Shown here in pieces: positions 1 through 5,646 of a stretch of 8,780 bases of DNA; position 1 is the first letter of the stretch, and the number at the start of each line of letters is the position of its first letter. Position numbers and translations under genes: made by a program. The stretch spans positions 1 through 8,780 of the forward strand of contig JBAXQP010000103.1 in the NCBI GenBank assembly GCA_037131655.1, written 5' to 3'. The stretch is from a bacterium (lineage in GTDB: Bacteria > Armatimonadota > Fimbriimonadia > Fimbriimonadales > JBAXQP01). The notes below the pieces were generated by a model, which did not search any database, had not been told where the DNA came from, and saw only the letters and a list, made by a program, of their open reading frames with translations.

Positions 1-837
1 GTAGTTTAGTTCTCGGTGATCAACGATACAGACAACAGGAAATGCCTCTAATGCTTCGCGAGCTTGCTCAAGAGTATGCCGCCGATCGAATTCGATGTTA
101 ATACTCTCCGCATGCGCTCTCAAAACAGGTACTCGAACACAAGTCGCGGTGACTTTAAGTTCAGGCATATGAAGAATTTTTTGTGATTCCAAAATCATCT
201 TCCACTCTTCTTCGTTATAGCCATGCTCGTTGACGGCGCTGTTGTGGCTAAAGATATTAAACGCTGTTTGATGAGGCAAGACCTTCTTTACGGCAGGTCT
301 GCCTTCCAACACTTCTTTAGCCTGCACTTTCAGCTCTTCCATCGCCGCAGCGCCCGCTCCGCTGACCGCTTGATAAGTCGAGACAACCAATCGCTTAATC
401 GGTCCGAACTTAAGTAGAGGAGCAACCGCCATAAGGCAAATAATTGTCGAACAGTTCGGATTTGCGATAACTCCTTTATGTCCTACAAGATCGTCTGGAT
501 TAATTTCGGGAATAACCAACGGAATATTAGGGTCCATTCGGAAAGCAGATGAGTTGTCTATAACCACGGCTCCGCTATCGACTGCTGGTTTGGCAAACTG
601 TTTACTTCGTGAAGATCCCGCAGAAAATAATGCGATATCAATTCCCTTGAACGAGTCTTCAGAAAGGCGTTCGATCGTATATTCCAAGCCGCACCACTTG
701 ATTTTTTTTCCTTCAGAACGTTCTGACGCTAAAAGTTTGAGTGAGGAAAGCGGGAAATTATGCGCTTCCAACACCCCTAAAAATTCCTGTCCAACAGCTC
801 CAGTCGCTCCGGCGATTGCTACGTTATACTGCTTCAT
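1..837 (-). CDS. asd: Aspartate-semialdehyde dehydrogenase, C-terminus cut by window edge
   Basis: This enzyme reduces L-aspartyl-4-phosphate to L-aspartate-4-semialdehyde with NADPH in the cytoplasm. That is the branch point to lysine/diaminopimelate, threonine and methionine. The minus-strand frame is open from ATG at 837 to base 1, giving 279 residues of a protein usually about 330-345 long, so roughly the last 60 residues lie outside the window. Visible features are an N-terminal Rossmann nucleotide loop (GATGAVGQ, about residues 10-17), the SAGSSRS segment (about 72-78), the catalytic cysteine in NPNCSTI (Cys129), the YQAVSGAG stretch (about 155-162) and a HAES motif with the probable acid/base histidine (His242). 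A GAGG Shine-Dalgarno at 844-847 lies 6 nt before the ATG. The gene is divergent from the prepilin gene. Family assignment is secure. Nothing in the visible part looks broken. Confidence 0.96.
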   Translation of the reverse strand, partial: MKQYNVAIAGATGAVGQEFLGVLEAHNFPLSSLKLLASERSEGKKIKWCGLEYTIERLSEDSFKGIDIALFSAGSSRSKQFAKPAVDSGAVVIDNSSAFRMDPNIPLVIPEINPDDLVGHKGVIANPNCSTIICLMAVAPLLKFGPIKRLVVSTYQAVSGAGAAAMEELKVQAKEVLEGRPAVKKVLPHQTAFNIFSHNSAVNEHGYNEEEWKMILESQKILHMPELKVTATCVRVPVLRAHAESINIEFDRRHTLEQAREALEAFPVVCIVDHRELNY

Positions 838-863
838 CAAAAACCTCAGATTGAATAATAGAC

Positions 864-873
864 TGATATAATA
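864..873. promoter_or_regulatory. Overlapping divergent -10 elements between asd and the prepilin gene
   Basis: On the plus strand, TGATATAAT (864-872) is a perfect -10 hexamer with an extended -10 TG. It would start transcription near 879, toward the prepilin gene, with a leader of about 240 nt. On the minus strand the same bases read TATTAT (873-868), which would start asd near 861 with a short leader ending in its ribosome site. No good -35 is seen on either strand. The plus-strand element is stronger because of the TG. This is inference from sequence pattern. Confidence 0.4.
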
Positions 874-963
874 CCCGCAAATAAGCTACCAACCATCAGA
901 TTCAGTTTCAAACAGGTCGCTAACGTTAATCTTTACGTTTCCTAGTGAATGTGCGGGCAATCG

Positions 964-976
964 TTTCAGACTGAAA
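964..976. repeat. Odd perfect palindrome, possible operator
   Basis: TTTCAGACTGAAA is a perfect 6+1+6 palindrome. The single central base is too small for an RNA hairpin loop, so if it matters it would be as a protein-binding half-site pair in DNA. It lies about 90 bases downstream of the candidate plus-strand -10 in the divergent spacer. No regulator is assigned. Chance occurrence in this AT-rich spacer is possible. Confidence 0.25.
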
Positions 977-1030
977 AACCTAGTAACAATCGCAGCCTAC
1001 CCTGGTAGAGTTAGGTGGAATTAAAAAGAT

Positions 1031-1082
1031 GATGGTGAGGTAGAGGAAACAATACGCCGCCCAAGCGATCTGCTTCACCATC
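1031..1082 (+). promoter_or_regulatory. Long stem-loop in the leader of the prepilin gene
   Basis: Bases 1031-1044 (gatggtgaggtaga) pair with 1069-1082 (tctgcttcaccatc) over 14 continuous positions. Twelve are Watson-Crick pairs and two are G-U wobbles (1039-1074 and 1041-1072). The 24-nt loop (1045-1068) contains a possible inner CGC/GCG hairpin at 1055-1067. No U-tract follows, so it does not read as an intrinsic terminator. It ends 33 nt before the prepilin ATG. A weaker upstream helix (ACCTA 978-982 with TAGGT 1012-1016, enclosing CTAC/GTAG at 997-1008) may belong to the same leader. It does not match the conserved core of c-di-GMP-I or other riboswitches that I can recall. Function unknown. 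Confidence 0.5.
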
Positions 1083-1115
1083 GACTAAATTTCCGATACG
1101 GCGAGATCCATATCT

Positions 1116-1466
1116 ATGAAAAGATTTCTAAAAAGCAGACGCGAAATGGGGTTCACCCTGATTGAAATCATGATTGTCATCCTGATTATCGGCATACTGT
1201 TAGTTATCGCCGTACCGAATTTCATACTATCACGTGATAAAAGCCAAAACAATGCCTGCCAGGATAACCTATGGAAAATTGAAGGCGCTAAGGAGCAATG
1301 GGCGCTTGAAAACAATAAAGGTAACGGTGATACCCCCCTTCTAGCAACTTTAACTGCACTGTATTTAAAAAAATCCGCAACTTGCCCAGCTGGCGGTACT
1401 TATAGCCCTGGGGCTGTGGGCTCTTTCTCAACCTGCTCCAAACGCGGAACTCACGTTATTCCTTAA
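1116..1466 (+). CDS. Type IV pilin-like / pseudopilin protein with prepilin leader
   Basis: This is a short prepilin (116 residues, about 104 after processing) for a type IV pilus, type II secretion pseudopilus or competence-type pilus. It has a basic leader MKRFLKSRREMG, then the prepilin peptidase site after Gly12, followed by FTLIE with Glu at +5. A hydrophobic helix follows (about residues 13-35). The globular part has a heptad-like helix to about residue 65, a cysteine at about 46, and a C-terminal pair of cysteines in CPAGGTY and FSTCS that probably close a disulfide loop. This compact C-terminal motif is known from prepilins of Armatimonadota and Lentisphaerota-like bacteria. The upstream in-frame stop at 1086-1088 makes ATG 1116 the only sensible start. 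Its Shine-Dalgarno is poor (GGCGAG at 1100-1105). No pilus assembly genes are nearby, so it looks like an orphan pilin. The exact subclass is not resolvable here. Confidence 0.93.
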   Translation: MKRFLKSRREMGFTLIEIMIVILIIGILLVIAVPNFILSRDKSQNNACQDNLWKIEGAKEQWALENNKGNGDTPLLATLTALYLKKSATCPAGGTYSPGAVGSFSTCSKRGTHVIP

Positions 1467-1474
1467 CCTAATCG

Positions 1475-1502
1475 TTGATACAATTCGCCAGGCAGGTATA
1501 AT
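1475..1502 (+). promoter_or_regulatory. Near-consensus sigma70 promoter for the membrane-protein gene
   Basis: A TTGATA -35 (1475-1480) and a perfect TATAAT -10 (1497-1502) are separated by 16 nt. The predicted start of transcription is around 1509, leaving a leader of about 26 nt before the TTG start at 1535. It begins only 9 bases after the prepilin stop codon, so the membrane-protein gene can be expressed independently of the pilin gene. Confidence 0.8.
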
Positions 1503-1521
1503 CAAAATTATCTTGAATTGT

Positions 1522-1527
1522 GGAGGG
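1522..1527 (+). promoter_or_regulatory. Ribosome binding site that decides the start of the membrane-protein gene
   Basis: GGAGGG lies 7 nt before TTG 1535, the ideal distance. It overlaps the first codons of the alternative GTG start (1520), which has no Shine-Dalgarno upstream and would sit only about 11 nt from the predicted transcript start. An ATG at 1530-1532 is out of frame and meets a stop after two codons. The site therefore favours TTG 1535. Confidence 0.7.
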
Positions 1528-1534
1528 TCATGAA

Positions 1535-2005
1535 TTGTTAGAAAGAAATCGACCAACTACAATTAATGCAATGGCGCTTTTGAACGTCGCGATAGGCGTT
1601 GCAGCGGGATTTGTTGCCTTTGCGGCAACAGGCGCAATGCCTGATTTCAAAGACAACCTAGAAGCAGGCTCAGGTCTTGCCCTCATTTACTTTCCATTCA
1701 TGGACGCTGAAGGACGCGCACCTAAGCTTGTATTGGCATTTGGCTTTATCGCTGCCGTTCAAGTAGGGTTAGCTCTTATTCAATATATAGGCAAAGGTTT
1801 CGGCTGGACATTACAGATTCTTGCTTCACTCTTCGGCATCATTGTTTGCGTGCGATATATTATAGGCGAATATAATTATTTCAGTGAAAATGGCAGCATT
1901 TCTCTGGTATGGCCTCTACTATTGGCGATTTATATCACGCTTTTTATTATCGCCATCACACCCACTGCCCAAGAGTTCTTCGGACGCTTTGACGAGCGAG
2001 ATTAA
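1535..2005 (+). CDS. Small four-helix integral membrane protein, unknown function
   Basis: From TTG 1535 the product is 156 residues (161 if GTG 1520 is used). Four hydrophobic segments are visible, at about residues 11-33, 64-86, 90-111 and 124-143, placing it in the cytoplasmic membrane with both ends probably inside. It begins with a basic RNRP segment and ends with a polar tail (EFFGRFDERD). The layout resembles a broad group of uncharacterised small bacterial membrane proteins that start with Arg-Pro before the first helix and end with a Phe-rich tail. I do not recognise a named family, and no catalytic motif is seen. It has its own strong promoter. Its stop codon (TAA, 2003-2005) overlaps the stop of the convergent sbcC gene, and no terminator separates the two. 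Confidence 0.8.
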   Translation: MLERNRPTTINAMALLNVAIGVAAGFVAFAATGAMPDFKDNLEAGSGLALIYFPFMDAEGRAPKLVLAFGFIAAVQVGLALIQYIGKGFGWTLQILASLFGIIVCVRYIIGEYNYFSENGSISLVWPLLLAIYITLFIIAITPTAQEFFGRFDERD

Positions 2006-4506
2006 TCCTCATTATCTAGAAACAAGCCCGGTTGAGTTAAGATTGAGCCTTCATTCGACCCTTCGATCATCTGATCCAAAATATCTCCGCTAAAACTTGC
2101 TATCGTTTGCTCTGAGAGAGACGCTTTTCTCGTCTCCGAATCATAGCGAACCCATAGGGTGTTATCCACCGTTTCGTTTATGCTTTCGATATGGGAAATG
2201 ATGAATATCTGTTCGAACCAGCTCCGAAGAGTGTCGAATAGGTTGAGTAAATTTTGTCTGCGTTCGTCATCCAGGCTTCCGAAGACCTCATCCAGAATGA
2301 GAAGCGAAAATGGCTGACCTGCCCTTTCAGTGATCATCCGGGCGAGCGCTAACCTCAAGCTGAGATTAATCACATCCTCTTCCCCACCAGATACCACCAG
2401 CTTGCTGACATCGTCATCTTTAAGTGTGAAATTGAAAGCTTCATCAATTTCTATTTCTGAATATCGTCCTGCCGTAAGTCGATTGAGATAGTCGCTGGCA
2501 TAATCAGCAAGTTGTGGACGCATGCGAGCGTTGATCTCTTGCCGCATTTCTTGAAGCGCTGTAGCCACATCACTCGTTTGCCGATGAGCTTTCTGCGTCT
2601 GCGCTAACTTTTCCAATCTCTGTTCACATTCTGTCCAAACTTCTTGGGCATGAACTAAAGCCGTTTCCGCTCCAGTCAATTGGGTTTCCAATATACTATG
2701 CTTCCGCTGTGCTTCGACCATAACTTCCTGACGTTTTATTAACTCAGCCAAAGTGTGTTCATAAGCATCACGGTCAAAAGCTAATGTTTCAAGTTCATTT
2801 GTAGCCTGATCCTTTGTGGCTTGCTCTGTGGTAATTTTTGTAGCTAATTCACGGGCTTGCAACTCGGCTTTTTTGCGCCCTTCCAACGTTGATTTCAAGC
2901 TTACGCTCTGATCATAGTCTGCCCGTAAGCTATCGCGTTCTTTCCTTGCGAGTTCAAGCTTTTCACCATCAAAACCCGTAGGAAGCGCTTCGAGCTTCCT
3001 TGATGAACTTTCGATCTGGCGCTCATAGACCCCAAGTTGATTGAGAAGCTTGTCATATTGACTTTTTCTGGTTGAAGCGATTAGAACCTCGGCTTGAGCC
3101 GCTTCCTTCAAACCTTTTACTCTCGCGCCTTCGCCTTTAAGCTGTTTGAGTTCAATTGGCTCCTTCTCAATCTCCTGGAGCAGTTCCTTCACTTTCACTA
3201 ACTCAGATTCAATTCGAGCAAGGTCGTTCTTGTACTTCTCGACTACCGTATCGAAGTGCTCACCCAACTCGCGCTCGCAGGTTGGGCATACCCCCGTTTC
3301 TCCAAGTTTGTGAAGCTGGTCGAATCGTTCAACTGTCGCTTTATATTCGTTGTTTAAAACATCTTGCCGTCCAATTGCGATCCCTTTACGCTCATTTAGA
3401 ACTTTAAGGATTTTGTCGCGCTCTTCACGAAGGTCCTCGAACTTCTTATCAGACTCGGCAAGTTTTACGGTCGCTATTTGAAATTCATTCTCAGCGTCTT
3501 TAAGCCCTTCAGCTTCCTTTTTACCTTCAGTCAAAGCTAGTTGGGCAGCAGAAAGCTCTGTCTTAATCTCAACCCGCTTATTCTCATGGCGTTGAAGGTC
3601 TTCTTGTGCTCGAACCAGCTTTTCAGTTTCAAGATATCGCTTAATATTTTCCTCAAGCCCTTTCAGCTTTATTTCAGCTTCGGCAATGCTCTTGATATCT
3701 TGATTAGCGCTCTCGAGCTGCTCATTCAACAGCTTCAGAACACTTTCGGCGCTTTGAAGTTGTTGAGTTAGGAACTGATGCTTACGCTCGTCAACATCGG
3801 CTTTTTGACGAATCGGCGTGTATTCCTGAAGGGCTTTCTCTGTCTTTGTCTTCGTGTCCAGAACAGCCTTCAATTCATCCTTAATACGTCTAACATCAAA
3901 GTTTCGATCTTTGAGTACCTGCTTCAAAACTGCAGGATCGCCCATGCCTTCACGAAGACCTTTGAGCGTATTATCAAGGTCTTTAAGCTCCTCCTTTGCA
4001 TCCTTGAGCGCCACCGTTACGCGTTCGAGACCGAGCATCTTGCTAATCTCTTCGCGCCTCTTCTCCGGGGCATAGCTCATGAACTGCAGCTCTTTTTGCT
4101 GCGCATAGAAGCTTGTCGAGAACTGCTGAAGGGTCATGCCGAGCATCCGCTCGGCGCATCGAGTCGTCTCACTCAGACCATTTGCCAGGGCGATCCCAGG
4201 TTCACCGTCGGTAATATCTCTGATTTCAGCCCCATCAGTTGTTCGAATCGCCCGGAACTGCCGATCTCCGAGTATAAAGGACAAGCTTACGCGAACCTTT
4301 GCGCGCCCCGTGCTCCACATCCAACGAAGCGCAAGATTATCCCCGCGTTTGGCATTTGCACCATAGAGGCTCCAGGCAACCGCTTCAAGCAGAGTGGTCT
4401 TCCCTGCTCCGTTCGGGCCGATTATTGCAGTAATGCCGGGCTGGAAATCGACAATAGCCTTTTCGTATTGGCGAAAGTTCTCAAGCTCGAGTCGAAGTAA
4501 GCGCAT
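2002..4506 (-). CDS. sbcC: SbcC/Rad50-type ATPase with zinc hook
   Basis: This SMC-like ATPase pairs with SbcD/Mre11 to recognise and process DNA ends, hairpins and blocked breaks. The 834 residues run in the expected order. Walker A is GPNGAGKT (30-37), with a Q-loop around FYAQQKEL (133-140). A long coiled coil spans about 160-400, followed by the zinc hook CPTC (Cys407, Cys410) almost exactly midway, and the return coil spans about 415-655. The ABC signature VVSGGEEDVINLSLRLALA is at about 704-722, Walker B LLILDE ends at Asp739-Glu740, the D-loop is SLDDERR and the switch histidine is in SHIES (His772). Nothing essential is missing. It is shorter than E. coli SbcC (about 1048) and close to archaeal Rad50 size, implying a shorter coil. 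ATG 4506 directly follows the sbcD stop and has a strong AGGAGG upstream. It is the last gene of the herA-sbcD-sbcC operon. Confidence 0.96.
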   Translation of the reverse strand: MRLLRLELENFRQYEKAIVDFQPGITAIIGPNGAGKTTLLEAVAWSLYGANAKRGDNLALRWMWSTGRAKVRVSLSFILGDRQFRAIRTTDGAEIRDITDGEPGIALANGLSETTRCAERMLGMTLQQFSTSFYAQQKELQFMSYAPEKRREEISKMLGLERVTVALKDAKEELKDLDNTLKGLREGMGDPAVLKQVLKDRNFDVRRIKDELKAVLDTKTKTEKALQEYTPIRQKADVDERKHQFLTQQLQSAESVLKLLNEQLESANQDIKSIAEAEIKLKGLEENIKRYLETEKLVRAQEDLQRHENKRVEIKTELSAAQLALTEGKKEAEGLKDAENEFQIATVKLAESDKKFEDLREERDKILKVLNERKGIAIGRQDVLNNEYKATVERFDQLHKLGETGVCPTCERELGEHFDTVVEKYKNDLARIESELVKVKELLQEIEKEPIELKQLKGEGARVKGLKEAAQAEVLIASTRKSQYDKLLNQLGVYERQIESSSRKLEALPTGFDGEKLELARKERDSLRADYDQSVSLKSTLEGRKKAELQARELATKITTEQATKDQATNELETLAFDRDAYEHTLAELIKRQEVMVEAQRKHSILETQLTGAETALVHAQEVWTECEQRLEKLAQTQKAHRQTSDVATALQEMRQEINARMRPQLADYASDYLNRLTAGRYSEIEIDEAFNFTLKDDDVSKLVVSGGEEDVINLSLRLALARMITERAGQPFSLLILDEVFGSLDDERRQNLLNLFDTLRSWFEQIFIISHIESINETVDNTLWVRYDSETRKASLSEQTIASFSGDILDQMIEGSNEGSILTQPGLFLDNED

Positions 4507-5637
4507 CTATGCACCCTCCTTCTCAGACGCTTTTTTCAGATAATTCAATCCTATTTCCACCAGTTCTGCCCTGTCTGGACGAGTTTGGAACTTAGTTAAG
4601 GCAAATTCCATCCACTCATCCTCAAGGGTAACGCGAGCACTGCCTTCTCCACGTACGTTAGTGGCTGTAGCCGCCTTCCTTCGTGGAGGCCTTAAATCGA
4701 GATAATAGAAAAGCGCCTCCGAACGCAATTGCCTCACCATTTTCTGGTCGAGGTTCATTCGCGAACTGTACGATAAATCAAGCACCTTCTGGCGGACAAT
4801 CGCCGAAGTAATATCCACTTTTGCCACGTTCTCGCTGATGTGCCGATTGATCTCATCAGCACTCATGTCCGCAGCTTCGATTGGCTCTAGATCAATAACT
4901 CGGCGAGTCTCGATTTGGTGAAACTTAAGCTCTTTTTTCTCTGTGTCAAACTCGACAAAGCCTTTCGGAGAATTAGCCTCTTCCCAGATATTCGTGGTCG
5001 TAAATTCAGTTGAACCTGCATAGGTGGCGTTTGGGGCAAGTTCCTGATAAATGTGATAATCGCCCATCGCAACGTAGTCCCAGTTGGAATTAAGTATTTT
5101 CGCGCGAGAGATAGCAGCCGTTCCATATTGCGCCCCAATCCCCTCCAGCATCCCATGAACGGTTAAAATGTTGACCTTTGCATCGGCTGAAGGCGCTATC
5201 TCGGTCTTTTCAATCTCGCCCAATCCCCGTGCTGGAATACACAGTATGCGAGCATCTTCAATATCAAGCGCTTCAATGCCAGTATAGGCAACAGAGATAC
5301 CATTGATGTATTTGAAGAGCCGCAGAATGCAGTCGGCATCGACTGAACGTGGGGTTTCATGATTACCGCCGATGATAATTAGCGGTTTGCCTTCCCTGCG
5401 TTCTTGAAATCTCGAGAGCAGGAGAAATACCTGAATAATCGTACGGTTGCTTGGACGAACAACATGGAAGAGATCGCCGGTTATTAACACCAAGTCAGGC
5501 GAAAGATCGAGCACACTTTTGAGCGCTTTCTCAAAAGCGGTGTAAACATCATGTTCCCGAAGGTTCACCCCTCCAGGTGTGCTCCGATGATATGCGCGAT
5601 ATCCCAGGTGGACATCGCTAATATGGCATAGCTTCAT
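4507..5637 (-). CDS. sbcD: SbcD/Mre11-type DNA repair exonuclease
   Basis: This is a manganese-dependent metallophosphoesterase nuclease subunit that forms a complex with SbcC/Rad50 for DNA end and hairpin processing. At 376 residues it is within the SbcD/Mre11 family range. All metal-site motifs are present: SDVHLGY (Asp8, His10), ITGDLFH (Asp55), GGNHE (Asn92, His93), TVHG (His161) and GDYHIY (Asp193, His195). After about residue 240 the capping region and a charged C-terminal helix follow, where Rad50 binding is usual. Start ATG 5637 sits 9 nt after the stop of the HerA-like gene. Its weak AGGT ribosome site overlaps that stop codon, suggesting coupled translation. It directly abuts sbcC downstream. 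The C-terminal part (about 320-345) carries a basic patch and is less conserved, as expected for the family. Confidence 0.96.
   Translation of the reverse strand: MKLCHISDVHLGYRAYHRSTPGGVNLREHDVYTAFEKALKSVLDLSPDLVLITGDLFHVVRPSNRTIIQVFLLLSRFQERREGKPLIIIGGNHETPRSVDADCILRLFKYINGISVAYTGIEALDIEDARILCIPARGLGEIEKTEIAPSADAKVNILTVHGMLEGIGAQYGTAAISRAKILNSNWDYVAMGDYHIYQELAPNATYAGSTEFTTTNIWEEANSPKGFVEFDTEKKELKFHQIETRRVIDLEPIEAADMSADEINRHISENVAKVDITSAIVRQKVLDLSYSSRMNLDQKMVRQLRSEALFYYLDLRPPRRKAATATNVRGEGSARVTLEDEWMEFALTKFQTRPDRAELVEIGLNYLKKASEKEGA
4514..4520 (-). promoter_or_regulatory. Strong ribosome binding site for sbcC inside the end of sbcD
   Basis: On the minus strand AGGAGGG lies in the last codons of sbcD, 8 nt from AGGAGG to the sbcC ATG. 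The sbcD TAG and the sbcC ATG abut (TAGATG). This arrangement favours translational coupling and matched supply of the two complex subunits. Confidence 0.75.
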
Positions 5638-5646
5638 CTAATTTAC

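Noticed and set aside
554..871. Plus-strand open frame of about 105 codons at the asd end
   Set aside because: It is antisense to the conserved Rossmann part of asd and gives no family-like protein.
1085..1315. Minus-strand frame of 76 codons over the prepilin leader region
   Set aside because: It is antisense to the prepilin signal and hydrophobic helix, which are clearly the real coding sequence.
3778..4500. Plus-strand open frame of 240 codons opposite sbcC
   Set aside because: It lies wholly antisense to the N-terminal ATPase part of sbcC, whose motifs are intact. The translation has no recognisable domain and there is no ribosome site of note, so it is a shadow frame.
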